A stretch of DNA of 64,000 nt from Vescimonas sanitatis. GTDB taxonomy: Bacteria; Bacillota; Clostridia; Oscillospirales; Oscillospiraceae. Made by a program: the position numbers and the translations under genes. Location: the NCBI RefSeq assembly GCF_049060325.1, contig NZ_JBMGPW010000008.1:1-64000 (forward strand). Direction: 5' to 3'. Positions 39,480 to 48,145 of this stretch are shown in pieces. Each line of letters starts with the position of its first letter. Within the stretch, counting starts at the first letter, position 1. The notes under the pieces are model-generated. The model saw only the letters and a list, made by a program, of their open reading frames with translations. It did not search any database and was not told the DNA's origin.

Positions 39480-41540
39480 GTGAGAAGAAAAGTGCGGAAT
39501 TGGGCGGCGTTTCTGCTGGCGCTGGCGCTGGTATTGGGCATGATACCCGCAGCTTACGCGGCGGGATACAGCATCACCGTCAACGCCCCAACAGGGAATA
39601 ACCTGCCCTATTGGGTGTTTGAGAAAGTGGGCGTAGACAGCGCAGATGTGCTGAACCTGACGGCCAACGAAGGGCATACCCTGCCCACAAATAAGGTCGC
39701 CCGTGTGTCGCTGGCTGTGGGCAAAGGCAAGGACGGAGAGGCCTCCTGCGGCATCTCTGTCAACGGAATGTACTATGTGCAGTCGGTCACATTGGAGCAT
39801 CCCGACTTCTTCACCGGCACGGTGGAGATCCAAATCGGCAGGGATGCCCAATGGAGCGAGGAGACATGGGGTAATATCACGCCTGTGGAGGATTCCAACA
39901 TCCTCGGCCGCGTGCAGTTCAAGGACGGCACCTTCACCGGTGACGTGACCATCAGCGTCACGCCCATGACGCAGCAGCAGGCGGACGCGGCGGCAAAGAC
40001 CAACCAGCGTCAGGTGGTGCCCAAGGGGAAATACAGCGTGTCGGACATCACCGAGGCCATCGACGGCATATTGGCGTGGAAGCGGGCGCAGCAGGGCGTG
40101 GCGGAGGGTCAGCCGCTACTGAGCGGCGAGCTGCTGACCTATGCCGGCAGCACCGCCGCCGACTGGCTGCCCATCGGGCTGTCCCGCTACGGCGCGGAGG
40201 ACGACTACGACAGCTATCTGGCTGCGCTGAGAACGTATGTGGAGCAGAAATACCGCGAGCCGGACAAGCTGGACAGAACAAAGGCGACGGAATGGCACCG
40301 CATCGCGCTGGCGGTGCTGGCGTGCGGCGGCGACCCCACCCACTTCGGCAGGGATGAAAACGGCGCGGATATCAACCTGATCGCCGACGGCGTGTATGAC
40401 CGGGGCAAAACGGCGGATCTGGGACGGCAGGGGCTGAACGGCTGGCTCTGGGGATTGATTACGCTGGACAGCATGAAGTACACCATCCCCGCAGGCGCCA
40501 GCTATACCCGCACGGAGCTGGTAAAGACCATCCTGTCCTATCAGCTCAGCGACGACGGCTTTAACCTGCGGGTGGCGCAGGGCAGCACCGCCGATCCGGA
40601 CATCACGGCCATGGCCATACAGTCCATGGGGCCGTACTACCGCACCTCCACCCTGAATGTGAAGGACCCTGTGGACAGAGCGCTGGAGCGCCTGTCGCAG
40701 CTCCAGCTGGACACGGCGGATTTCCGCAGCTGGGGCACGCGGAACTCCGAGTCCACCTCGCAGGTCATCATCTCCCTATGCAGCGTGGGCATCGACCCGC
40801 AGAACGACCCCCGCTTTGTGAAGAACGGACTGAACCTGCTGGACGCGCTGTTCTATTACCAACAGGAGGACGGCGGCTTTGCCCACTCCTACGAGCTGGA
40901 TGAGGGTAATCCCTCCGCCGTACCCGGGGAGAGCGACAGCATGGCCACGGATCAGGCGCTACTGGCGCTGGTGTCCGTGTGGCGGCAGGCGCAGGGCATG
41001 AGCCCGCTGTACGACTTCCGCCCCGGCGGCGTATCCTCCAAGATACTGACGCCGGAGGAGAGCGAGGTGTCCTTCGCCGGCAGCTATGAGTTTACGCAGG
41101 AGCTGCAAAGCTGCGTGGACGCGCTGCCCGACGCGTTGTCCACGGAGGACGCGGAGGAGGTGGCCTTCCTGCTGGAGCGGTTGAAGATGAGCCGTGAATT
41201 TGACGGCTATGACAGGTACATGGAGAAGCTGACGGCGGCGCAGGAGAAGATTGACGCGCTGTGCGCGGAGATCGAGAGCCTGAACGCGGATATCGCCGCA
41301 GAGATATTGCCTATGACCGACGCCGGCTTGAAGGAAAAGCCCATCGTGGACGGTATCGTGAAGCGGTACCGCGCGCTGTCTGAACACGACAGGGAGCTGG
41401 TGGAGAGCTGGGATGCGGTGCTGGCGGTAAAGGCGCAGACGGACGCGGCGCAGCGGACGCTGCTGCTGTGCATCGGCGGCGCGGCAGTGGTGATGATCGG
41501 CGGCAGCATCCTCGTCCGCCGCAGGAGGGAGAGCAAATGA
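39480..41540 (+). CDS. Secreted alpha/alpha-toroid protein (intrinsic-factor/prenyltransferase-like fold), membrane-anchored
   Basis: 686 residues. There is a signal peptide (AFLLALALVLGMIPAAYA) and then an Ig-like strand domain (about 27-160). Helical repeats of the terpene-cyclase/transcobalamin toroid follow: LNGWLWGLITLDSMKYT, ILSYQLSDDGFNL, DITAMAIQSMGPYY, SQVIISLCSVGIDPQNDPRF and SMATDQALLALVSV. A coiled coil and one membrane helix (LLLCIGGAAVVMIGGSILV) end it. The QALLAL and DGF signatures are those of intrinsic factor/transcobalamin-type alpha domains and of secreted prenyltransferase-repeat proteins. The start is GTG 39480. Its stop overlaps the next gene by four bases. Confidence 0.8.
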   Translation: MRRKVRNWAAFLLALALVLGMIPAAYAAGYSITVNAPTGNNLPYWVFEKVGVDSADVLNLTANEGHTLPTNKVARVSLAVGKGKDGEASCGISVNGMYYVQSVTLEHPDFFTGTVEIQIGRDAQWSEETWGNITPVEDSNILGRVQFKDGTFTGDVTISVTPMTQQQADAAAKTNQRQVVPKGKYSVSDITEAIDGILAWKRAQQGVAEGQPLLSGELLTYAGSTAADWLPIGLSRYGAEDDYDSYLAALRTYVEQKYREPDKLDRTKATEWHRIALAVLACGGDPTHFGRDENGADINLIADGVYDRGKTADLGRQGLNGWLWGLITLDSMKYTIPAGASYTRTELVKTILSYQLSDDGFNLRVAQGSTADPDITAMAIQSMGPYYRTSTLNVKDPVDRALERLSQLQLDTADFRSWGTRNSESTSQVIISLCSVGIDPQNDPRFVKNGLNLLDALFYYQQEDGGFAHSYELDEGNPSAVPGESDSMATDQALLALVSVWRQAQGMSPLYDFRPGGVSSKILTPEESEVSFAGSYEFTQELQSCVDALPDALSTEDAEEVAFLLERLKMSREFDGYDRYMEKLTAAQEKIDALCAEIESLNADIAAEILPMTDAGLKEKPIVDGIVKRYRALSEHDRELVESWDAVLAVKAQTDAAQRTLLLCIGGAAVVMIGGSILVRRRRESK

Positions 41541-43816
41541 AACGACAACTGACGCGGCTGCTGACCGCGTTGCTGGCTGTGATCCTGCTGCTGCCGGTGA
41601 CGGCGCAGGCCGTGCCTGCATGGGACGGCTGGACAGCGGAGCTGGAGGCGGCGTACCAAACGGTGTCCGGACTGGTGGCGGACTCCGTCAGCGAGAGCAG
41701 GGACTACCTATCCGCCGCACGGCAGGAAACCAACACCAAGGCGGTGTACGCGCTGTGGGTCTCCGGCGCCGACGTGCCGGAGGGCTTCTACAACGAGTAT
41801 TTGCAGGCGCTGGCAGACTGGTTGGCGCTGGCGGAGCAGCGGGGCAGGTACGCCTATATCCCCGGCGCGCTCCGCACGGTGGCGGCCATGGGGCTGGACG
41901 TGACGGATCTCGCCGGTCACGACCTGCTGGAGCCGCTGCGGCGGCCGGAGATGGTGGAGGCGGACGAGGACAGGCTGGATATGCTGCTGGACCTGGACGC
42001 CGCAGGTGATGCGGGTAAGACGGACGAGTTCAGCGTGCTGCGGGAGCAGCTTCTGACCGAGGCGCTGGCCCGGCAGCAGGACAGTGGTGAATTTCGCTAT
42101 ACCTCCCAATGGCCTGCCGAGCTGAAGCAAAAGGGCGTGGCTGCTGAGCCGGATCGGTTCGACTACATCCTGCTGACGGCAAAGTCCGCGCAGGCGCTGG
42201 CGCCTTACCAGAGCCGTCCGGAGGTCAAAGCCGCCATAGAAAAGGCGGTAAGCTATCTCTCGATGCAGCAGCTGGACAGCGGCGGCTTCCTCAGATTTGG
42301 CGAGGAGGACGTGGAGGAGGATGCCGCCGTGCTGGAAATGCTGGCCGCGCTGGGCATCTCCCTCACGGACGAGCGCTTTACCAAGGACGGCCACACCGTG
42401 CTGGACGGCATGATGGGGTGGTATCAGGAAAGCTATTTTGACGGTGCCCCCGCGCCGGGACAGGGGTTCTACCGACATGATATTCTTTGGGGGTACCGCG
42501 GATCAGGGGATGCTTGGTACGCCTCCAGCTCATCGTTGATGTCCGATCCGGATGCCCCGGATGACCGCGGCAAGGCTGTGGAACGGCGAACCTACATAAA
42601 CGAAGCGGGACTTATAGGGCTTTGTAGTGTCAGACCGGCAGTGGCTGTGGCGGGAACACCGTCCGCAAGCACGCCGGAAAAGGGAAACCGTCAAGACAAT
42701 GCCATAGATTACAGTGAACTTTTACAGGCGCAGTCTGCGGATTATGCACAGAAGCTGGCAGAGGGGTATTACGGGGATGGAAACAGCACGATCGTTTCCG
42801 AGGGTGCTCTAAGCCATTTGGCCAAGGAGATCTTATCCATGTCCGAAGTCGGCGGCGGTAAGCTGCCGGAGGAGCAACGTGCACAGCTGGAAAGCCTTGT
42901 TGAGATGCTGTCGGGAGCCAGCGGCGAATATCTGATGGGACGCAAGGCGAACACCTACTCGCCGGTTCTGGTGCAGGCCATGAAAGCGCTGGATATGGAT
43001 CCTGCAGACGTAAACGGCATGGACTTTTTGGCACCGTTGACAAATCTCTCTGCCATGGACACTGCGGAATACAGAGAGGCGCTGATGGATTTTGACTCGG
43101 TAGATGCGTCTATGTGGCGTAAGCGCGGCGTGGACGCGGATACGGTCGTGGACAAGTACGCCGCCGGTATACTGCAATATCAGACGGCAGACGGGCAATT
43201 TGACCCTTACGCAAGCTATAGCGGGATAGTTACCCCGATACTCCGGGATTATGTGCAGTACACTGCCGAGAATGTCACCGCCCTTGCTCCCCACGCGGAC
43301 AAGGAGTACATTTCCAAGGCGATAGACCGTGCCATTGAATACCTGTCCTCCGTACAGCTTTCGGATGGCAGCTTTCCGGGTATGACCGGTACTTCAAACG
43401 GCGAGGCAACGCTCGCCGTGCTGGAAATGATGGAAGCGCTGGGAATATCTCTGGACGACCCTCGCTTCGTGAAAAACGGAAATACCGCGGCGGACGCCAT
43501 GAAGACCTTTTATGTAGACGGAGTGGGCTTTCTTTCCAGCTTCGAGGTGGAAGCGCCGCTGGATGATTTGGGCAGCCTGCCGGTCTACGCCGATCCGGTC
43601 ATGGATGCTTCTGCTGCCGTTTCCGCCCTGACCTACCTCCAAGCCGCCGAGGACGGCACATTCGGCCCCGACGGCAAGGGCAGCAGCGTGTTCGAGGTGG
43701 TGGGCGCCGCCCTGACGGAAACGCCGCTGGGCGCGATCTTGCTGGCGGTTATCGTAGTGGCCATACTGGCGTTTGCCATGGTGCGCCGCTACCGCCGCAT
43801 CAAGAGGGAGCAGTGA
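41537..43816 (+). CDS. Secreted double alpha/alpha-toroid protein, membrane-anchored
   Basis: 759 residues. There is a signal peptide (LLAVILLLPVTAQAVPA). Two toroid halves are arranged in tandem: residues about 30-310 with AAVLEMLAALGISLTDERF, and about 400-690 with LAVLEMMEALGISLDDPRF, a clear internal duplication. Each half has an SxxQLxSGGF/QLSDGSF turn. It ends in SVFEVVGAALTETPLGAILL, a membrane helix and VRRYRRIKREQ, very like the end of the GLUG protein. ATG 41537 overlaps the preceding stop. It probably binds the same ligand as its neighbours. Confidence 0.8.
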   Translation: MKRQLTRLLTALLAVILLLPVTAQAVPAWDGWTAELEAAYQTVSGLVADSVSESRDYLSAARQETNTKAVYALWVSGADVPEGFYNEYLQALADWLALAEQRGRYAYIPGALRTVAAMGLDVTDLAGHDLLEPLRRPEMVEADEDRLDMLLDLDAAGDAGKTDEFSVLREQLLTEALARQQDSGEFRYTSQWPAELKQKGVAAEPDRFDYILLTAKSAQALAPYQSRPEVKAAIEKAVSYLSMQQLDSGGFLRFGEEDVEEDAAVLEMLAALGISLTDERFTKDGHTVLDGMMGWYQESYFDGAPAPGQGFYRHDILWGYRGSGDAWYASSSSLMSDPDAPDDRGKAVERRTYINEAGLIGLCSVRPAVAVAGTPSASTPEKGNRQDNAIDYSELLQAQSADYAQKLAEGYYGDGNSTIVSEGALSHLAKEILSMSEVGGGKLPEEQRAQLESLVEMLSGASGEYLMGRKANTYSPVLVQAMKALDMDPADVNGMDFLAPLTNLSAMDTAEYREALMDFDSVDASMWRKRGVDADTVVDKYAAGILQYQTADGQFDPYASYSGIVTPILRDYVQYTAENVTALAPHADKEYISKAIDRAIEYLSSVQLSDGSFPGMTGTSNGEATLAVLEMMEALGISLDDPRFVKNGNTAADAMKTFYVDGVGFLSSFEVEAPLDDLGSLPVYADPVMDASAAVSALTYLQAAEDGTFGPDGKGSSVFEVVGAALTETPLGAILLAVIVVAILAFAMVRRYRRIKREQ

Positions 43817-43817
43817 C

Positions 43818-44414
43818 ATGGGTACGAAGCACAGATGCGCAGCGGCATTGCTGCTGGCGGTATTCCTGCTCTTCTGTACCGCCTGCGGCGCTGCTCCTGT
43901 GCAGCCGGAGGATACAGAAAACAAGGATCAGTACATGACCGACCCTGTGCCGGAGGGCAAACCTACGCCGGTAGAGCCGCAAGATACGACGGTGGATACC
44001 ACTACGACCCACACCTGTACTTTCTCCATCTCTTGCGAGACCATTCTGGACAACATGGACAAGTGCGTGGAGAACAAGAAGTTCCTCGTGCCGGAGGACG
44101 GCATTGTTTTTCCCGCCACGGAGGTGGAGTTCAGCGAGGGCGAGAGCGTATTCGATGTTCTCCAGCGGGTATGTCGGGACAACGCCATCCACATGGAATC
44201 CAACTGGACTCCGGTATATAACAGCGCCTATGTAGAGGGGATCAATAACCTCTATGAGTTCGACGTGGGCAGTTTGTCCGGCTGGATGTACAACGTCAAC
44301 GGCTGGTATCCCAACTACGGCTGCTCCCGCTACCAGGTGAAGGACGGCGACGTCGTGGAGTGGCGCTATACCTGTGACCTTGGCTATGATCTCGGCAGTG
44401 GTATGGGAGGATAA
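43818..44414 (+). CDS. DUF4430 lipoprotein
   Basis: 198 residues. Lipobox LLFCTACG places it on the outer face of the membrane. After a Pro/Thr linker comes a DUF4430 domain: GESVFDVLQRVCRDNAI, ESNWTPVYNSAYVEGI and SGWMYNVNGWYPNYGCSRY. DUF4430 is the small beta domain that closes over cobalamin in intrinsic factor and transcobalamin. Here it is encoded separately from the toroids, one base after the preceding stop. Ligand identity is inferred from family and context, not from seen contact residues. Confidence 0.85.
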   Translation: MGTKHRCAAALLLAVFLLFCTACGAAPVQPEDTENKDQYMTDPVPEGKPTPVEPQDTTVDTTTTHTCTFSISCETILDNMDKCVENKKFLVPEDGIVFPATEVEFSEGESVFDVLQRVCRDNAIHMESNWTPVYNSAYVEGINNLYEFDVGSLSGWMYNVNGWYPNYGCSRYQVKDGDVVEWRYTCDLGYDLGSGMGG

Positions 44415-44535
44415 TGGAGGCGCCAGAATATAGAGAACGCTGATATAGGAAGCGGAGTTCCCGGAACACATTGGCCTCTGGAGATATTCGAGAGGCCGCC
44501 TAACCATGCGACCAGACAACACAACAAAACGGAGG

Positions 44536-44577
44536 AAAAGCCAAGGATGGCCCTTTGCGGCCATCCTTGGCTTTTTC
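44536..44577 (+). terminator. Terminator of the surface cluster
   Basis: AGCCAAGGATGGCC and GGCCATCCTTGGCT pair around six bases, then TTTTT. It ends the six-gene run begun at 32291. Confidence 0.85.
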
Positions 44578-44673
44578 TCCGCTTTTCATTATGCGGATGC
44601 CAATTTCATTGCCGTGCCCCACCGTTTCTGCCGTTTGCGAGTTCTTCACAAATGACGAAACGGAGGGAATAAA

Positions 44674-44961
44674 ATGCATTTTGACCGAATGGCATACGGG
44701 GAGCGAATCAAACGGTTACGCACCGGCAGAGAGCTCACTCAAGAACAGCTTGCTGAAAAGATAAATGTTAGTAGAACCTACATAGTTAAAATTGAGAACG
44801 GCTTACAGATAGGCCCGATTGAAATTGCCATTGAACTGGCAATGTTCTTCGATGTCTCCATGGATTTTCTCTTGCTTGGAAAAGAAAACTATCGCGTGGA
44901 CAGAAAGCAGTGTTTGAGAATGGCAATCGATATCCTCTCTGAATTGCAAGCGGAACTGTAA
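44674..44961 (+). CDS. XRE family helix-turn-helix regulator
   Basis: 95 residues. The Cro/C1 fold is plain: IKRLRTGRELTQEQLAEKIN and VSRTYIVKIENGLQIGP, followed by FFDVSMDFLLLGK. It is a small repressor of the kind that governs mobile elements and stands at the left of the serine-recombinase region. CGGAGGGAATAAA precedes ATG 44674. Several ATGTTCC repeats follow its stop codon (44963, 44984) and could be binding sites. Confidence 0.85.
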   Translation: MHFDRMAYGERIKRLRTGRELTQEQLAEKINVSRTYIVKIENGLQIGPIEIAIELAMFFDVSMDFLLLGKENYRVDRKQCLRMAIDILSELQAEL

Positions 44962-45016
44962 AATGTTCCATTTTGGGTATGCAATGTTCCAAACTGTTTC
45001 TGTTCCGTGGCTTTCC

Positions 45017-45066
45017 TTCAAGGTACAATTTACTCAAGCCAAACAAAGGGCCTATTGTACCTTGAA
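45017..45066. repeat. 13-bp perfect inverted repeat
   Basis: TTCAAGGTACAAT (45017-45029) and ATTGTACCTTGAA (45054-45066) enclose 24 bases. It may be the terminator or operator region of the XRE gene, or an element end. Confidence 0.6.
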
Positions 45067-45099
45067 AAACGCCATTCGGCCATATTCGGCAACTGGATC

Positions 45100-45583
45100 A
45101 CATCAGCAGATGAGCCTCCGTAAGAAAGAGGACAGCGATGCGGAGAACGCGCCATGACCACCTGCACGGGAGTCTCCCGTGTCAATGCAGGTCCCAGATC
45201 GGAAGGTGCCCAGCGATACCCGTTCATCCAAAAGCAGCCGCGGCAGGCTGTCTCGCCATGACCTCATCTGCCTACAATGGTACTTCTGCATAGCGACAGA
45301 TACAAGCAATCGGTGCAGCTCGGAGAGATCCTCGGAGGGGTGCAATTCCCATGTGCGGCGCCCACCGCAGACCAGTTGACCGCCCATCAGTCCGGGAAGT
45401 AGTGTCGAATAGGACTGGACAAACGACAGAAACGGCGTGGGCCGTTCCGGGAAACCGGGGCGGCCCCGCCATGACCTTTGCCTGATGGCAGAAATGCGGG
45501 TGCTGCACTTTCCCTCCCCCTCACATATTTACTACCTACCCCCCCAATTACTCCTTTCCGCAGCACCCGTGTTTGTGCCATCA
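45100..45583 (+). ncRNA. Long structured non-coding leader
   Basis: There is no coding frame in 480 bp, but nested stems: CCTGCACGGGA...TCCCGTG..TGCAGG (45161-45191), GGGCCG..CCGG-GAAA-CCGG..CGGCCC (45439-45466), and a 24-nt arm pair at 45483-45506 and 45560-45583 (19 matches) enclosing a pyrimidine-rich loop. It precedes a gene with a non-ATG start. It could be a regulatory leader or an independent RNA; I do not recognise the class. Confidence 0.45.
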
Positions 45584-45616
45584 GGAATCAATGCAACTGC
45601 AAGAGGAGGGGTACTC

Positions 45617-46039
45617 ATTAAAATTTCTGAAAGCTCTTATACCATTGGCGATGACGGACGCCTTGTGATCCCGGCGGATGACTTGACTGAAATGGGGTTG
45701 ACTGCGGGGCAGGACGTGTTTGTGGCTTATATCACCGACGATGACCTCGCAAACCGATACCATGAGTTCACAGTTTCATCGGTATCTCTTTCTGAATTGG
45801 ATACCACCCAGCAGATCGCCATACCGCAGCAACTATTGGGGCAAGCAGGCATCGACTCGAACGCGGAGGTGCAGATCGCCTGCATTGACGGAGCTATCAT
45901 CATTACGGGGGATACACCCCTGACCGAAGATGAATTGAGCGAGGTCGTTGGCCGTCTGCGGGCGGTCAATGACCTCGCCGAACATTTCGCAAATGAATCG
46001 GATACTGAAGAAAGGGGGACAAGCTATGGCAGCTTCTAA
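45617..46039 (+). CDS. AbrB/SpoVT-like double swapped-hairpin protein
   Basis: About 140 residues. SYTIGDDGRLVIPADDLTEM and QIAIPQQLLGQAGIDSNAEV each resemble an AbrB-type swapped-hairpin half. The C-terminus is acidic. There is no ATG/GTG/TTG near the good AGAGGAGG site (45602-45609); ATT at 45617, eight bases later, is the likeliest start, so initiation may be unusual or controlled. It overlaps a 47-codon gene and precedes the serine recombinase, as in other Clostridia elements of this type. Confidence 0.55.
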   Translation: MKISESSYTIGDDGRLVIPADDLTEMGLTAGQDVFVAYITDDDLANRYHEFTVSSVSLSELDTTQQIAIPQQLLGQAGIDSNAEVQIACIDGAIIITGDTPLTEDELSEVVGRLRAVNDLAEHFANESDTEERGTSYGSF

Positions 46040-46169
46040 AAACATGATAGCGCTGGAGATAAATGGACTCCATGTGCATCTTACCTTTACACCATTTCCT
46101 GCGGATGATACCGTGGCCGCCGTCCGAGCAATTTTGAAGAACAGCTACGTTCGGACGCTCCAGACGTAA
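46026..46169 (+). CDS. Small protein upstream of serine recombinase
   Basis: 47 residues, MAASKNMIALEINGLHVHLT and then a short helix (TVAAVRAILKNSYV). GGGGGACAAGCT precedes ATG 46026. It overlaps the AbrB-like gene by 14 bp and ends six bases before the recombinase start, so the three are co-translated. Function unknown. Confidence 0.55.
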   Translation: MAASKNMIALEINGLHVHLTFTPFPADDTVAAVRAILKNSYVRTLQT

Positions 46170-46175
46170 GGAGGC

Positions 46176-47852
46176 GTGACCTTGGCTAAAAGAGTTTGCT
46201 GCCTGTATCGCGTTTCCACGCTGAAGCAGGTCGAAAAGGATGACATCCCCATGCAAAAGCAGCGATGCCATGAGTTCGCCGCACAAATGGGTTGGGACAT
46301 TGTTCGAGAGTTTTCCGAGAAAGGCGTGTCCGGCTTCAAGGTCTCCGCCAAGCAGCGCGACGCCATACAGGAAATCCAGCGCGAGGCGGCACTGAACACC
46401 TTTGACATCCTTCTTGTTTTCATGTTTGACCGCCTTGGCCGGCGCGATGACGAAACACCCTTCATTGTGGAATGGTTCGTCAACAACGGCATCGAGGTTT
46501 GGAGCGCCGAGGAAGGCCAGCAGCGGTTTGATAACCATGTGGACAAGCTGCTGAACTACATCCGTTACTGGCAGGCGTCCGGCGAAAGCATCAAGACCTC
46601 CATTCGTACCAAGACCCGTTTGGGGCAGATCGTTATGGAGGGCAGATTTCGTGGCGGTTACGCGCCCTATGGCTATCAGTTGGTAAAGAAGGGGCGCATA
46701 GGCAAGAAGAACCGTGAGCTGTTTGATATTGAGGTCAACCCCATGGAAGCCGCGGCTGTGCGCCGCATTTTCGATTTGGCCGACCAGTACGGCTACGGTG
46801 GCCGAAAAACCTCCACTACGCTCAAAGAGGAGGGCTTTCTCAACCTCCGCACGGGTGAGCCATTCCATTACTCCACCATCCAGAACATTCTCATCAATAT
46901 TGCTTACACCGGTGTACTCCGAAGCGGTGAGAGTATCTCTGAGATATTTCCGGACTTGCAGATTATCACGCCGGAGCAATTCCAGCGTGTGCAGAAGGGC
47001 CGGAAGCAGCGGTCTGCGGACTACCTTGCAAAATGCGCTGCGGCCTATGGAACGGAAACCATCACGCTGAAGGATGGCAGCGAAGCAGAGGTTTCCCGCC
47101 CGTTTCGCAGTTATCCCCGAAAAAATACCGGCAGTGCTCTGCTGTCCGGCAATGTGTATTGCGGTCACTGTGGTGGCCGCATTTTTGCGTCAACAGCGCG
47201 AAAAACCCATCACCCCACCGATGGCAGTAATGGGCGTGTGGCCATCTACAAGTGTTATAACCGTACCCAGCACAAAGGAAACTGCGATGGCCCTACTACC
47301 TACCGTGCCGAAAAGGTGGATGCCGTGGTCAGCAAGATTATCCGGGATATTTTTCAGAAGGCCGGCACTGTCAGCGAGTACGACATCGTTCATAATCAGA
47401 TCGGCGCAACGGCATCTGATCTGCAGCAGCAGATTCGGCAAGCCAAGCTGGAGCTTTCCAAGAAGCACATCGAGCAGGGCCGCTGGGAAGGCCTGATGCT
47501 GGACTCGCTGGATGGCAAGTGCCCGTTCACCCCCGAGCAGGTCAAAAGCCGACTGGACTCCGTAAAGGAGGCCATGACATCGCTATCCGCCAATATTGAA
47601 TCGTTGGAAGCCCGATTGGCCGACAGCGACAGGCTCACCCAGGAGCTGAAGGATCAGCACCAGCAGCTTCTGTCCTGGGCTGAGATGTTCGATACCGCCT
47701 CCCCCCGCAGAGCGCAAGCTCATCGCCTCCCATCTCATCAAAGCCGTGACCCTGACCCGCGGCTACGGCATTCAGATCGACTTCAACATCTCCGAGGCGC
47801 AGTATTTGAATGGGATGGAGCTGTAAGAGATAAAATGGCGAGGCAATTTTAA
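46176..47852 (+). CDS. Large serine recombinase with frameshifted C-terminus
   Basis: 558 residues as read. The resolvase domain has Ser14 in LYRVSTLKQ and FMFDRLGRRDD. Then come a recombinase domain (GYAPYGYQLVKKGR), a zinc ribbon (NVYCGHCGGRIFAS ... KCYNRTQHKGNCDG) and a coiled coil. At 47699-47706 the run TCCCCCC has one C too many: removing it continues in frame as AERKLIASHLIKAVTLTRGY and ends NGMEL at 47826, the usual end. As assembled the protein instead reads RRAQAHRLPSHQ. This is a real frameshift or a homopolymer error. The start is TTG after AAGGAGG. Confidence 0.8.
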   Translation: MTLAKRVCCLYRVSTLKQVEKDDIPMQKQRCHEFAAQMGWDIVREFSEKGVSGFKVSAKQRDAIQEIQREAALNTFDILLVFMFDRLGRRDDETPFIVEWFVNNGIEVWSAEEGQQRFDNHVDKLLNYIRYWQASGESIKTSIRTKTRLGQIVMEGRFRGGYAPYGYQLVKKGRIGKKNRELFDIEVNPMEAAAVRRIFDLADQYGYGGRKTSTTLKEEGFLNLRTGEPFHYSTIQNILINIAYTGVLRSGESISEIFPDLQIITPEQFQRVQKGRKQRSADYLAKCAAAYGTETITLKDGSEAEVSRPFRSYPRKNTGSALLSGNVYCGHCGGRIFASTARKTHHPTDGSNGRVAIYKCYNRTQHKGNCDGPTTYRAEKVDAVVSKIIRDIFQKAGTVSEYDIVHNQIGATASDLQQQIRQAKLELSKKHIEQGRWEGLMLDSLDGKCPFTPEQVKSRLDSVKEAMTSLSANIESLEARLADSDRLTQELKDQHQQLLSWAEMFDTASPRRAQAHRLPSHQSRDPDPRLRHSDRLQHLRGAVFEWDGAVRDKMARQF

Positions 47853-47951
47853 TGCTAAATTTCGCAAGGAAAGGCAGATGCAATAGCAGATTTTATAACA
47901 TTTCCTATAAGAGCATGTTTTTAATGGCACAACGCATGGGGTTCACAAGTC

Positions 47952-47988
47952 ACAATCCGGCTTTGCCATAATGGAGACGCCGGATTGT
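47952..47988. terminator. Hairpin after the recombinase gene
   Basis: ACAATCCGGC and GCCGGATTGT, a perfect 10-bp stem with 17-base loop, at the junction to the inserted AlbA_2 gene. Confidence 0.5.
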
Positions 47989-48092
47989 TCCCTCGACACA
48001 AAAAATCATGTCAGCATTATTTGTTAAACACCCACACCCCAAACTGTCCGAATAACGAATAGGATGGCGCGAGGAATACCAAGCAAAAGGCT

Positions 48093-48144
48093 GGCAGGAA
48101 AAACACACGCGTGTGTTAAAAACGCACGCGTGTGTTTTTCTGCC
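48093..48144 (-). terminator. Terminator and operator-like palindromes of the AlbA_2 gene
   Basis: A near-perfect 20-bp hairpin (GGCAG-AAAAACACACGCGTG arms). It contains AACACACGCGTGTGTT (48102-48117) and a second GCACGCGTGTG motif, similar to the sequence over the gene's promoter at 49816-49831. Confidence 0.65.
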
Positions 48145-48145
48145 G

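Noticed and set aside
37563..39851. 762-codon minus-strand frame opposite the surface gene
   Set aside because: It is a high-GC shadow frame of a clear secreted protein, rich in His/Arg/Ala without any domain.
45437..45616. N-terminal extension of the AbrB-like protein to the first upstream start
   Set aside because: The extension runs through a large hairpin and reads as low-complexity sequence; the ribosome binding site is at 45602.
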